A stretch of DNA of 64,000 nt from Sphingobacterium sp. LZ7M1 (GTDB lineage Bacteria > Bacteroidota > Bacteroidia > Sphingobacteriales > Sphingobacteriaceae): contig NZ_CP101134.1 of the NCBI RefSeq assembly GCF_024296865.1, positions 4,278,001 to 4,342,000 on the forward strand. The letters run 5' to 3'. Position 1 is the stretch's first letter; each line of letters opens with the position of its first letter. This document shows, piece after piece, positions 49,112 to 58,401 of the stretch. The notes under the pieces were generated by a model. That model was given only the letters and a program-made list of their open reading frames with translations. It searched no databases and was not told where the DNA came from. The position numbers and the translations under genes are program-made.

Positions 49112-51919
49112 TTGAAAAAGTTATTTCTTTTAGACGGGATGGCATTAATTTACCGTGCATACTTCGCACTAAGTAAAACACCTCGCATTACATCATACGG
49201 ACTGAACACAGGGGCAATTATGGGTTTCACCAATACTTTGCTCGATGTTTTAAATAATCAGAAACCTAGTCATATTGCTGTTGTATTCGATACTGCAGCA
49301 CCAACCAATAGACATTTAGAGTTTGAGGCATACAAGGCTCAACGGGAAAAAATGCCCGAGGATCTTGCCGCTTCCATTCCTTATATATATCGCTTGATCG
49401 AAGGGTTCAATATCCCAATCATTACCATGGATGGTTTTGAGGCCGACGACATCATTGGGACTTTAGCGAAAAAGGGTGAAAAGAAGGATTTTAAGGTCTA
49501 TTGCATGACTCCTGACAAGGATTTTGGCCAATTGGTATCGGACAATATTTTCATCTATAAACCTGCCCGTATGGGTAATGGCGCTGAAACTTTAGGTGTT
49601 CCTGAAATTTTGGAGAAATGGGAAATAAACAATGTCCATGAAGTCATCGATATTTTAGGTTTATGGGGTGATGCTGTTGACAACATTCCAGGGATTCCGG
49701 GGATTGGAGAGAAAACCGCTAAAAAATTAATCCAAGAATTTGGATCTATCGAAAGCCTGATCCAAAACACAGATAAACTGAAAGGCAAACTGAAAGAAAA
49801 TGTAGAAAACTTTTCGGAACAGGGATTGATTTCTAAAAAGCTTGCTACCATTTTACTGGATGTTCCTGTAGAATTGGACGAAAAAGCATTGGAATTAGAG
49901 AAACCTAATAAAGATCTGTTAGAGCCTTTGTTTGTTGAATTGGAGTTCCGGACTTTAGGAAAAAGAGTTTTTGGAGAGGATTTCAGCATGGTTGAAAATT
50001 CGGCACCAAAAGCTGGGCAAATGGATCTTTTTGCAGTCCATAATGATGCAAACTTAGAAGGATCAAAGAGCAATCAACCTGCGGAAGTTGTCGAAAACCC
50101 AGTTTTTACAAACATTCAAAATACTGCACACCAATATATACTTGTTGACAGCGAAGAAAAACAAAAAGAACTTGCACTGCAATTAGCCAAAGAGGCATCC
50201 TTCTGTTTTGATACGGAAACAACCGGTTTGGATGCTCTACAAGCGGAATTGGTTGGAATTTCATTTAGTACCAAGGCTTTTGAAGGTTATTATATACCAG
50301 TTAGTGCAGATCAAGATGAAGCGCAAAAAACAGTGAATATTTTCAAAGAGATATTTGAAAATGAAGGCATTAAGAAAATTGGTCAAAATCTAAAATATGA
50401 CATCCTTCTTCTATCCAGATATGATATTGATGTTAAAGGTGAGTTTTTTGACACTATGCTTGCCCATTACCTCATTGATCCTGACACTCGCCATAACATG
50501 GATTACCTTTCAGAGACTTATTTAAACTATACTCCAGTTTCTATTACCGATTTAATCGGGGGTAAAGGGAAAAATCAGGGAAATATGCGGGATGTTGATG
50601 TCGAGCTGGTGAAACAGTATGCTTCTGAAGATGCTGACATTACCTTACAATTAAAAAACAAGCTTGCTCCTCTTCTTGAGGAAACTTCCACTATAGATTT
50701 AGCTCAAAAGGTTGAATTTCCATTATTAAAAGTGTTGGCAGATGTGGAAAGAAATGGAGTAAAAGTGGATGTAGATACCTTGAAGCAGTTTTCAAAAGAA
50801 ATAGAAAAAGATGTAAAGGTATTAGAGCAACAGATTTATGAAAAAGCAGGTGTTACCTTTAATATCGCCTCTCCAAAACAACTTGGAGAAGTTCTATTTG
50901 ACAAACTTCAACTAGATCCGAAAGCTAAAAAAACAAAAACAGGTCAATACAAAACCGGTGAAGACGTTCTTTTGGCTTTGGCAAACAAATCTGACATCGT
51001 ACAGGATATTTTAGATTTTAGACAGCTTCAGAAGTTGAAATCCACTTATGTTGATGCCCTTCCAAATCTGATCAATCCCAATACAGGATTAATACATACT
51101 TCCTACAATCAGGCTGTGGCTGCCACTGGAAGATTGAGTTCTACAAATCCAAACTTACAGAATATCCCAATCCGTACGGAAAGAGGAAGGGAAGTGAGAA
51201 AAGCCTTTATCAGCCGAAATGAAGACTGGACATTGCTTTCTGCCGATTATTCTCAGATTGAGCTAAGGATTATGGCGGAATTAAGTCAAGATGTTAATAT
51301 GTTGGAGGCCTTTAAACAAGGATTAGACATTCACAAGGCAACTGCTGCTCGCGTTTATTCGGTGTCATTGGAGGAAGTTAATTCTGATATGAGGAGAAAT
51401 GCTAAGGCTGTAAACTTTGGGATTATTTATGGACAATCTGCATTTGGTCTGTCACAAAATTTGGGAATCAGTCGCAAAGAAGCTGCAGAAATCATTGACC
51501 AGTACTTCACTCAATATACAGGTATTCGAAAATATATGGGCGAAGTAATTGAATTTGCAAAGGAAAATGGATATGTGGAAACTATATTGAAAAGAAGGCG
51601 TTATCTAAGGGATATCAATTCTGCAAATATGACCGTTAGAGGATTCGCAGAGCGAAATGCCATCAATGCTCCAATACAGGGTTCTGCAGCAGATTTGATT
51701 AAAATAGCCATGATAAATATCCAAAAAGATATTGCAGAAAGAGGATTGGAAGGCAAGATGATCATGCAGGTACATGATGAGCTTGTATTCGATGTTCCCA
51801 ATCATGAAATCAATGAATTTAAATCCATCATTGAAAATAGGATGAAAAACGCTATTGAGATGCAAGTTCCAATTGAAATAGAGATTGGTGAAGGAAGAAA
51901 TTGGTTAGAAGCACATTAA
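49112..51919 (+). CDS. polA: DNA polymerase I
   Basis: A 935-residue three-domain enzyme for Okazaki fragment processing and repair. The 5' nuclease domain covers about residues 1-290 (VVFDTAAPTNRHLEF, DGFEADDIIGTLA, GIPGIGEKTAKKLI). The 3'-5' exonuclease domain follows (CFDTETTGLDAL at about 368, with the later VKQYASEDADIT). The polymerase domain ends it, with LLSADYSQIELRIMAEL, RRNAKAVNFGIIYGQSAFGLS and QVHDELVFDV. The conserved N-terminal MKKLFLLDGMALIYRAYFALS begins at a TTG; the next ATG would cut nine conserved residues, so TTG is called the start. Confidence 0.96.
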   Translation: MKKLFLLDGMALIYRAYFALSKTPRITSYGLNTGAIMGFTNTLLDVLNNQKPSHIAVVFDTAAPTNRHLEFEAYKAQREKMPEDLAASIPYIYRLIEGFNIPIITMDGFEADDIIGTLAKKGEKKDFKVYCMTPDKDFGQLVSDNIFIYKPARMGNGAETLGVPEILEKWEINNVHEVIDILGLWGDAVDNIPGIPGIGEKTAKKLIQEFGSIESLIQNTDKLKGKLKENVENFSEQGLISKKLATILLDVPVELDEKALELEKPNKDLLEPLFVELEFRTLGKRVFGEDFSMVENSAPKAGQMDLFAVHNDANLEGSKSNQPAEVVENPVFTNIQNTAHQYILVDSEEKQKELALQLAKEASFCFDTETTGLDALQAELVGISFSTKAFEGYYIPVSADQDEAQKTVNIFKEIFENEGIKKIGQNLKYDILLLSRYDIDVKGEFFDTMLAHYLIDPDTRHNMDYLSETYLNYTPVSITDLIGGKGKNQGNMRDVDVELVKQYASEDADITLQLKNKLAPLLEETSTIDLAQKVEFPLLKVLADVERNGVKVDVDTLKQFSKEIEKDVKVLEQQIYEKAGVTFNIASPKQLGEVLFDKLQLDPKAKKTKTGQYKTGEDVLLALANKSDIVQDILDFRQLQKLKSTYVDALPNLINPNTGLIHTSYNQAVAATGRLSSTNPNLQNIPIRTERGREVRKAFISRNEDWTLLSADYSQIELRIMAELSQDVNMLEAFKQGLDIHKATAARVYSVSLEEVNSDMRRNAKAVNFGIIYGQSAFGLSQNLGISRKEAAEIIDQYFTQYTGIRKYMGEVIEFAKENGYVETILKRRRYLRDINSANMTVRGFAERNAINAPIQGSAADLIKIAMINIQKDIAERGLEGKMIMQVHDELVFDVPNHEINEFKSIIENRMKNAIEMQVPIEIEIGEGRNWLEAH

Positions 51920-51924
51920 ACAAA

Positions 51925-53022
51925 ATGAAGATACTGAGTAGTATTTTATTCTTTATTGTAATTTTCTTGGACAGCTTCGCTCAGGACCGAAGCCCTATTT
52001 TTTTTGAAAAATCTGGAGAAAACCTCGTCCGTTTTTATTTTGATAACAATTATTATTTAGTTGATAGAGACTGTGAATTTAAGAGCATTGAGCGTGTAGC
52101 GAGTTTTGATCCTGCAAGCAGTAAATATATCGGTTCATTTACCGATTTTGATTTAGAAGGCAGGCCGATACTTGAAGGTTCTTATGTCGATGGAAAAAAA
52201 ACTGGCTATTTCAAATCCTATCACCCCAATCGATCCATTAAATGGGAAGCCACATTTGTGAATGATAGACCTCAAGGCAATTGGAACTACTATTATCCGG
52301 ATGGAGCATTAATGATGGTTGTAGAATTTTCTCCTGACTATGTGAAAATCATGGAGTTCAATGATACCCGGGGGCGGAAGGTTGTAGAAGGAGGAAATGG
52401 CAGGTTTGATTTCAATGTTCCTTTCCAAGGTTATAATCCCTATGGCTATCCATTTGTAAAACATAAAGGAAAATTAAAAGACGGTGTGCCAGACGGAATT
52501 TGGCAAATTTATTATACGGCTGACAAATTAGCTGATTTAGTTGCTGAGGAAGTCTACTATAGAGGGGTTTTCAAATCCGGGTATGATATAATCAATGAAA
52601 CTGAGTATTCATCTCCTATTTTCAGCGTTCTACCGGTTGAAAATTTCTTTAGGGCAGAAAAATTCATTTCCAAGGGCTGTAATTACGATGAAATCGCGGG
52701 TTATAACAGCTATTTAACTGATTATCTCACCCAACCTTTTCATTCTTTTGAATTGAGAGCACCTATTGAGGATAATTTCGAATATAAAGTTCAGGTAAGC
52801 AAGGATGGAAACCCATCAAAATTAGAGATCATAGATGATGTTCCTGAGGAGATAAGCAGACCATTTAAGTTGGTATTAAATTCCGTAGAGCGATATATTC
52901 CCTCGTTTGTAAATGGGGAATACATTCAGGATGAGATTACTGTAAAGGGAAAAGTATCATCGGACGAATCTGGAAAGATACAATTCCATAGCTTGAACAT
53001 TGCTAGAAAGAATGAACAATAG
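51925..53022 (+). CDS. Secreted MORN-repeat-like protein
   Basis: A 365-residue protein with a signal peptide (cleavage near DSFAQ). The middle has repeated MORN-like units such as GRPILEGSYVDGKKTGYFKSYHPN, and PQGNWNYYYPDGALMM and GVPDGIWQIYYTAD, as in YwqK-type proteins. The last third has a beta-rich region (PSKLEIIDDVPEEI) that could form a TonB-C-like fold. Function unknown. The open frame extends 24 bases upstream into polA, but the ATG at 51925 gives a clean signal peptide. It starts 5 bases after the polA stop. Confidence 0.75.
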   Translation: MKILSSILFFIVIFLDSFAQDRSPIFFEKSGENLVRFYFDNNYYLVDRDCEFKSIERVASFDPASSKYIGSFTDFDLEGRPILEGSYVDGKKTGYFKSYHPNRSIKWEATFVNDRPQGNWNYYYPDGALMMVVEFSPDYVKIMEFNDTRGRKVVEGGNGRFDFNVPFQGYNPYGYPFVKHKGKLKDGVPDGIWQIYYTADKLADLVAEEVYYRGVFKSGYDIINETEYSSPIFSVLPVENFFRAEKFISKGCNYDEIAGYNSYLTDYLTQPFHSFELRAPIEDNFEYKVQVSKDGNPSKLEIIDDVPEEISRPFKLVLNSVERYIPSFVNGEYIQDEITVKGKVSSDESGKIQFHSLNIARKNEQ

Positions 53023-53041
53023 GACATTAATAGAGAATAAT

Positions 53042-53049
53042 TATATTTG
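53042..53049 (+). promoter_or_regulatory. -7 promoter element of the psd gene
   Basis: TATATTTG matches TAnnTTTG exactly and ends 15 bases before the ATG at 53065. Confidence 0.55.
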
Positions 53050-53064
53050 CACAAATATTTATTT

Positions 53065-53718
53065 ATGAAATTTCACAAGGAAGGCTATACCAGTTTAGCA
53101 TTAGTAGTATTATTTATTTTTATAATAAATGCCATTGCGCATTATTATGATGCCGGTAGTGTTGTGAAATGGATCATATATATTGTTTCTGCATTTCTGT
53201 TGATTACGATTGTCCAATTTTTTAGGAGTCCAAACAAAACCATAACAATCGATGATGGGATTGTACTATGTCCTGCTGATGGTAAGGTTGTAGTGATTGA
53301 AGAAACAGAAGAAACTGAATATTTGAAGGACCGTAGGATTCAAGTTTCGATTTTTATGTCTCCTATCAATGTCCACGTCAATCGAAATCCTGTATCTGGA
53401 ATTGTATCCTTTTTCAAATATCATCCTGGGAAATTCTTGGTAGCATGGCATCCAAAATCCTCTACTGATAATGAAAGAACAACCGTAGTTGTAAAGACCG
53501 AATCTGGAGTAGAAGTATTGTTCCGTCAAATAGCTGGAGCAATGGCTAGAAGGATCGTTTGGTATGTGAAAGAAGGCCAAGAGGTGAAACAAGGTGAAGA
53601 ATTTGGATTTATTAAATTTGGATCAAGGGTGGATTTGTTTTTGCCATTGGATTCAAAAATCAATGTAAACATTGGGGATAAGGTTACGGGAGGTAAATCA
53701 ATTATTGCCCGTTTTTAA
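53065..53718 (+). CDS. psd: Phosphatidylserine decarboxylase family protein
   Basis: Converts phosphatidylserine to phosphatidylethanolamine. The 217-residue protein has two N-terminal hydrophobic segments (about 8-28 and 36-53), then the core with LCPADGKVVVIEE and FMSPINVHVNRNPVSG, and the self-cleavage site FIKFGSRVDLFLP near residue 188, where the Gly-Ser bond yields the pyruvoyl group. The size fits the short, soluble-type bacterial class. An ATG at 53065 is preferred to a TTG start 6 codons earlier. Confidence 0.93.
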   Translation: MKFHKEGYTSLALVVLFIFIINAIAHYYDAGSVVKWIIYIVSAFLLITIVQFFRSPNKTITIDDGIVLCPADGKVVVIEETEETEYLKDRRIQVSIFMSPINVHVNRNPVSGIVSFFKYHPGKFLVAWHPKSSTDNERTTVVVKTESGVEVLFRQIAGAMARRIVWYVKEGQEVKQGEEFGFIKFGSRVDLFLPLDSKINVNIGDKVTGGKSIIARF

Positions 53719-53756
53719 TCTCAAACAATGAGAGATCACCTTTAATTAGGTAAAAC

Positions 53757-54782
53757 ATGAATTTTCGCACCCTAATCCTTGTCATTAGTTTTGTTTTTTC
53801 CTTGACACTATCAGGAATGAACTACTATTATGAGAGGGACTTACCTACTTTCACCTTTATCCTGATCCTGAGTTTTGTCCTTTCATTCAGCTTATTAAAC
53901 TATGTTTTTCAAAAATTTGTATACGAAAGAATAAAATCTGTATACAAATTGATCCACAACCTGAAGTTGGGCAAAGAACTGAAAGACGCTTTAGGGGACC
54001 ATAAATCTGAAGATCCGATTGGAGATGCAGAAAAAGAAGTAAGGGACTGGGCCAAACAAAAAACCATAGAGATTAACCAATTAAAAGCTCAAGAAAAATT
54101 TCGAAAAGAATTTCTTTCTAATATTTCCCATGAATTCAAAACCCCATTATTTGCGATTCAGGGATATATTGAGACCCTTCAAGACGGTATGATTGAGGAC
54201 AATCCAGAAATGGCAGTTAATTTTCTGAATAAAGCCTCTCGAAATTTAGATCGCTTGAGCTATCTGATCCATGATTTGGATGAAATAGCAAAACTGGAAT
54301 CTGGCGAGATCTCAATTGTAAAGGAAAAATTTGACCTCATTGCACTTATTAAAGAGACCATCGATGATTTGGAATATAAAGCCAAAGAAAATAATATAAC
54401 CCTTGTTTTTAACCCTAAAGGCAATAATCCAATTAATGTAAAGGCGGATAGAAAGAAAATTCAACAAGTTTTAATCAACTTAATTGATAATTCTATTAAA
54501 TATGGATCCAAGGGAGGTAAAACAAATATCAAGGTTCACTTATTAATAGACCAGGTACTGATTGAAATTACTGATAATGGTCAAGGCATTGAAGAAAAAA
54601 ATCTACCAAGAGTATTTGAGCGATTTTTCAGGACGGATAAAAGTAGATCTCGGGATATCGGAGGATCAGGATTAGGACTTGCAATCGTTAAACATATCAT
54701 AGAAGCGCATCAGCAAAATGTGCATGTTAGAAGTACGGAAGGTATAGGTACTACCTTTTCATTTACCCTTGAGAAAGCTTAA
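53757..54782 (+). CDS. PhoR-like sensor histidine kinase
   Basis: A 341-residue membrane kinase. Two helices (about 5-20 and 31-52) are joined by a very short periplasmic loop, as in PhoR. The HisKA domain has phospho-acceptor His125 in SNISHEFKTP; the HATPase domain shows LINLIDNSIKYG, ITDNGQGIEEKNLPRVFERFF and GGSGLGLAIVKHI. No PAS domain is seen. It lies directly upstream of a Pit phosphate uptake pair with a Pho-box-like promoter, so phosphate control is likely, but the response regulator is not in the window. Confidence 0.88.
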   Translation: MNFRTLILVISFVFSLTLSGMNYYYERDLPTFTFILILSFVLSFSLLNYVFQKFVYERIKSVYKLIHNLKLGKELKDALGDHKSEDPIGDAEKEVRDWAKQKTIEINQLKAQEKFRKEFLSNISHEFKTPLFAIQGYIETLQDGMIEDNPEMAVNFLNKASRNLDRLSYLIHDLDEIAKLESGEISIVKEKFDLIALIKETIDDLEYKAKENNITLVFNPKGNNPINVKADRKKIQQVLINLIDNSIKYGSKGGKTNIKVHLLIDQVLIEITDNGQGIEEKNLPRVFERFFRTDKSRSRDIGGSGLGLAIVKHIIEAHQQNVHVRSTEGIGTTFSFTLEKA

Positions 54783-54802
54783 TTTAAGCGATTTATCAAA
54801 AC

Positions 54803-54836
54803 TTAACATTAACTTAACATTAAGTGCATAATTTTG
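54803..54836 (+). promoter_or_regulatory. Pho-box-like promoter of the DUF47-pit operon
   Basis: TTAACA occurs at 54803-54808 and 54814-54819, an 11-bp period with a 5-bp spacer, as in PhoP/PhoB-type boxes. A -7 box TAATTTTG follows at 54829-54836, 9 bases downstream. This arrangement, with the activator site in place of the -33 element, suits activation by a PhoB/PhoP regulator. Confidence 0.6.
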
Positions 54837-54856
54837 CGCTACTTAAAATACGAGTT

Positions 54857-55504
54857 ATGTCTTTAAATAGCATTTTTCAATACTTTGTCCCGAAGGACAA
54901 GAAATTTTTCCCATTATTTGAACAAGCCGGATCAAACTTAATTGACATGGCTAAGCTTCTAAAAGAAAGCGTTCATACTACAGATCTTCAGCTTAGAAAA
55001 GATAACTCCAAATTATTGGAGGATCTTGAGCACAAAGGAGATAATCTTACACATCAAATCCATTTAGAATTAGGCAAGAACTTTATCACTCCATTTGATA
55101 GGGAGGATATCCATGCCTTAGCTAGTTCATTAGATGATGTTGCTGATTTTATTCATGGAGCTTCCAATAGAATGGAGCTTTATAAGGTTACAGAACCAAG
55201 CGAGGCTATGAAAGAAATTTCAAGCTTAATTCTTGAAGCAACTGAACATGTTGCAAAAGCTTTATTTGAGCTAAAAGATTTAAAAAACATCAGAAATATT
55301 ACCGATTCATGTGTACGCATCAACAGCGTCGAAAATAAGGCAGACTATATTTTTGACAAAGCAGTTGCCGAGCTGTTTGAGTATGAAAAAGATGCAATCA
55401 ACCTGATCAAGAATAAAGAAGTTTTATCAGCGATGGAAGATGCAACTGATAAATGTGAGGATGTTGCCAATGTATTAGAAAGTATTCTTGTGAAGAACGC
55501 TTAA
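54857..55504 (+). CDS. DUF47-family PhoU-like protein (Pit accessory)
   Basis: A 215-residue helical protein of the DUF47/PhoU_div family, which regulates the neighbouring low-affinity phosphate transporter. It starts MSLNSIFQYFVPKDKKFFPLFEQ, and contains LEDLEHKGDNLTHQIHLEL and TPFDREDIHALASSLDDVADFI, the metal-binding E-x3-D type motifs of the PhoU fold. The ATG at 54857 lies after the Pho-box promoter. It is 34 bases before pit. Confidence 0.92.
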   Translation: MSLNSIFQYFVPKDKKFFPLFEQAGSNLIDMAKLLKESVHTTDLQLRKDNSKLLEDLEHKGDNLTHQIHLELGKNFITPFDREDIHALASSLDDVADFIHGASNRMELYKVTEPSEAMKEISSLILEATEHVAKALFELKDLKNIRNITDSCVRINSVENKADYIFDKAVAELFEYEKDAINLIKNKEVLSAMEDATDKCEDVANVLESILVKNA

Positions 55505-55538
55505 TTTATTAAATAAGAATTCACAACAATATTAAATT

Positions 55539-56552
55539 ATGGGTATAACCACATTATTAATTGTCGTAATCGTTCTGGCTATTGCGTTTGACTACATCAA
55601 TGGTTTCCATGATGCAGCCAATTCCATTGCGACTATCGTTTCGACCAAAGTATTGACTCCATTTATGGCAGTACTATGGGCCGCTTTATTTAACTTCGTC
55701 GCTTATTTTGTTTTTACTGACCATAAAGTCGCTAATACCATTGCCAAAACGGTCATAGAAGAATACATCACCCTAGAGGTTATCTTTGCTGGCCTTGTAG
55801 CCGCAATTGCATGGAACCTTTTTACCTGGTATTATGGAATTCCTTCAAGCTCAAGTCACACTTTGATTGGTGGATTTGCGGGATCAGGAATGGCATATGC
55901 TTTATTCTTAGGAGCAAATCCCATGGAAGCTATTAATTTAAGTGCAACCTTAAAGATTGTATCATTTATTGTCTTGGCTCCATTGGTTGGTATGACCATC
56001 TCCATTATCATTACTTTAATAATTATCAACATCTGCAAAAAAGCAAGACCAGCTGTAGCCGAGAAATGGTTCAAAATCCTTCAGTTAGTTTCATCAGCAG
56101 GATTGAGTTTTGCTCATGGTGGTAACGATGCCCAAAAGGTTATGGGTATTATTGCAACAGCATTGATTGCACAAGGGGTAATTGGAAGTTTTGAAGAAAT
56201 GCCTGAATGGGTGCCATTGGCTTGTTATTTTGCAATTGCAGCAGGAACGATGAGTGGAGGATGGAAAATCGTAAAAACAATGGGTACTAAAATCACAAAG
56301 GTTACTCCATTAGAAGGAGTAAGTGCAGAAACAGCGGGTGCTATCACCTTGGGGATTACAGAGCACTTTGGTATTCCGGTTTCAACGACTCACACGATCA
56401 CTGGTTCAATTATCGGTGTTGGAATAGTAAAAAGAGTTTCCGCCGTTCGATGGGGAGTTACCATAAGTTTATTATGGGCTTGGATTTTAACTATACCTGT
56501 AAGTGCGTTGTTAGGTGGGTTAACCCTAGCAATAATTCATTATATTTTGTAG
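55539..56552 (+). CDS. pit: PiT-family inorganic phosphate transporter
   Basis: Proton- or sodium-coupled phosphate carrier in the inner membrane, 337 residues with about ten helices. The two duplicated signatures are clear: DYINGFHDAANSIATIVSTK at about residue 18 and SFAHGGNDAQKVMGIIATAL in the second half, each with the GANDxxN-type motif. It forms a pair with the DUF47 protein upstream, likely a single transcript from the Pho-box promoter. Confidence 0.95.
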   Translation: MGITTLLIVVIVLAIAFDYINGFHDAANSIATIVSTKVLTPFMAVLWAALFNFVAYFVFTDHKVANTIAKTVIEEYITLEVIFAGLVAAIAWNLFTWYYGIPSSSSHTLIGGFAGSGMAYALFLGANPMEAINLSATLKIVSFIVLAPLVGMTISIIITLIIINICKKARPAVAEKWFKILQLVSSAGLSFAHGGNDAQKVMGIIATALIAQGVIGSFEEMPEWVPLACYFAIAAGTMSGGWKIVKTMGTKITKVTPLEGVSAETAGAITLGITEHFGIPVSTTHTITGSIIGVGIVKRVSAVRWGVTISLLWAWILTIPVSALLGGLTLAIIHYIL

Positions 56553-56795
56553 TAAATATCATACAGGCATCTGTTATTATGCTCGAATTTATTGACAATT
56601 AATAAAGTTTTGATAAAAAATTTGTGTTATTTAATGTTAATAAGTATTTTTACGCGGCAAAAGGACCTGTAGGTAACATAAAAAAAGGGCTTTTTACAAA
56701 TTAACATTTTTTGGCATTGTTATTGTTAAGTTATGTTAAATTGATTTTTACAACTAGAAACAATTAAAAATTTTAATAACCTTAAAAAAAAGAGT
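56553..56795 (+). other. Leader/promoter region of the OmpA gene
   Basis: About 240 AT-rich bases. A weak AAAAG-GG-CTTTT hairpin with flanking T residues occurs near 56679-56697. No exact TAnnTTTG is clear, so the promoter is not placed. A degenerate TTAACA pair on the minus strand near 56727-56743 was not judged a Pho box. Confidence 0.35.
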
Positions 56796-58175
56796 ATGAA
56801 CTATTCTACAATTAAAAAAACAGCTGTTGCAGCTTCTTTAGTAGCCGCTTTAGGTTTCGCAGAAACTGCTCAAGCACAAACCCCAACTGTATTTGGTGGT
56901 AGATCACAATACAGAACTTGGTCAATTGGTGTTCAAGGTGGTATCACTACTCCTAACACTATTTTAGGTGGCCAAAACGGTTTCGGACAACGCGTTGGAT
57001 ATTTCCAAAACAAAGTTGGTGAATACTATGGTTTAACTATCCGTAAACAATTCTCTCACTTATTCGGTTTAGAATTAGAAGGAAACCGTGGTCGTATCAA
57101 AACTTTCAACCATGACTTAGTAACTGCTCCAGAAACTGCAAACGGTGCAAGATCTGCTGAGACTTCAGTTAACTGGGCAGCTAGCTTAAATGGTGTATTC
57201 CAATTAGGTACTATCGACTTCATGAGAAGAGAAAATGCTGTTAACTTCTACGCTAAAGTTGGTTTAGGTGTTATGGCTCACAACCCAGTTCAATTTGCTA
57301 ACAACGATTTCACAGGTACTGAAGTTTACAACAACGAAGGTAAATGGGGTCAAGAAATCTTTGGTGACCGTGAGTCTACTGGAGACCGTGACAACCGTTT
57401 AACTGGATTTATCCCAGTTGGTGTTGGTGTTAAATTTAAATTATCTGAAGTTGTTGCCTTGAACTTAGGTTACACAATGAACTTCACTGATGACAACTTA
57501 TTATACGGACCAGTTCGTTACGACGGAAAACAAAAATTCTCTAACGTATATGGTGGTTTAGAGTTCACTTTAGGTTCTCGTGATAAAGAAAGCTTAACAT
57601 TCACTAACCCAGTTGCTACATTATATGATGAGTTGAAAGACCCTTCATTACGTAACGAAGTTGAAGCATTGAAACAACGCGTATCTACTTTAGAAGGTAC
57701 TGTTGATCAATTAAGCAAAGACTCTGATGGTGACGGTGTATCTGATAAATTTGACAAATGTCCAGGAACTCCTGCAGGTACAGTAGTTGACGGATCAGGA
57801 TGTCCAATCAAATTCCCTGAGCCTCAGCAATTAACTGACGGAACTACTTCAGGATACTTCGCTCCAATTCAATTCGAATTTGACAGCTCAGTATTGAAAA
57901 CTGAATCTTACTCTACTTTAGATAAATTAGCTAAAGAATTGAAAGACAGCAATGGTTCTGTTTCATTAGATGGTTATGCATCTGCTGAAGGTACAGAAGC
58001 TTACAACATGAACTTATCAAAAGACCGTGCAAATGCAGTAAAACAATACTTAGTTAACGCTGGAGTATCTGCATCAAGCATCAACGCTACAGGATACGGT
58101 GAAGCTAACCCAGTTGCTTCAAACGATACTGAAGAAGGTCGTGTTCAAAACCGTCGTGTTGAGATCAAAAAATAA
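56796..58175 (+). CDS. OmpA-family outer-membrane protein
   Basis: A 459-residue porin-like protein anchoring the outer membrane to peptidoglycan. It has a signal peptide (cleavage near TAQAQ), an N-terminal beta-barrel (about 30-270), a calcium-binding thrombospondin type 3-like link (DSDGDGVSDKFDKCPGTPAG, about 309-328) with a Cys pair, and a C-terminal OmpA domain from about residue 355 (FEFDSSVLKTES to NRRVEIKK). Codon use is unusually uniform (TTA for Leu, GGT for Gly), as in highly expressed genes. A strong terminator follows. Confidence 0.93.
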   Translation: MNYSTIKKTAVAASLVAALGFAETAQAQTPTVFGGRSQYRTWSIGVQGGITTPNTILGGQNGFGQRVGYFQNKVGEYYGLTIRKQFSHLFGLELEGNRGRIKTFNHDLVTAPETANGARSAETSVNWAASLNGVFQLGTIDFMRRENAVNFYAKVGLGVMAHNPVQFANNDFTGTEVYNNEGKWGQEIFGDRESTGDRDNRLTGFIPVGVGVKFKLSEVVALNLGYTMNFTDDNLLYGPVRYDGKQKFSNVYGGLEFTLGSRDKESLTFTNPVATLYDELKDPSLRNEVEALKQRVSTLEGTVDQLSKDSDGDGVSDKFDKCPGTPAGTVVDGSGCPIKFPEPQQLTDGTTSGYFAPIQFEFDSSVLKTESYSTLDKLAKELKDSNGSVSLDGYASAEGTEAYNMNLSKDRANAVKQYLVNAGVSASSINATGYGEANPVASNDTEEGRVQNRRVEIKK

Positions 58176-58202
58176 TTGTTAGAAATAACAATTTGAAATA
58201 AT

Positions 58203-58229
58203 AAAAGCCAGCTGTTTCAGCTGGCTTTT
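58203..58229 (+). terminator. Intrinsic terminator of the OmpA gene
   Basis: A perfect 12-bp stem (58203-58214 with 58218-58229, core GCCAGCTG) with a TTT loop is followed by T residues, 28 bases after the stop. Confidence 0.92.
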
Positions 58230-58275
58230 TTGTTGTTTTACACAAGTATTTACATTGTAATTACTTTATTAACTT

Positions 58276-58283
58276 TACTTTTG
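58276..58283 (+). promoter_or_regulatory. -7 promoter element of the TPR-aroE unit
   Basis: TACTTTTG matches TAnnTTTG. It would give a leader of about 115 bases before the TPR gene ATG at 58402, with a small AGACT/AGTCT hairpin near its start (58286-58300). Confidence 0.5.
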
Positions 58284-58401
58284 CAGACTAGCCCAGTCTA
58301 AAATGTGAATATGTTGAAAACAATTACATATTCAGATGTTCAAAAAATAGTATTTTCATTTAGGAATTGGAGAGTACGAATAAAATTTAAAGAGGAGAAT
58401 A

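Noticed and set aside
56727..56743. TTAACA pair on the minus strand near the OmpA gene resembling a Pho box
   Set aside because: Spacing is 10 bp, not 11, it points away from OmpA, and the region is AT-rich enough to produce it by chance.
58311..58401. Small upstream ORF in the TPR gene leader
   Set aside because: The ATG at 58311 has no ribosome-binding site and its frame overlaps the TPR start out of phase; no evidence of coding.
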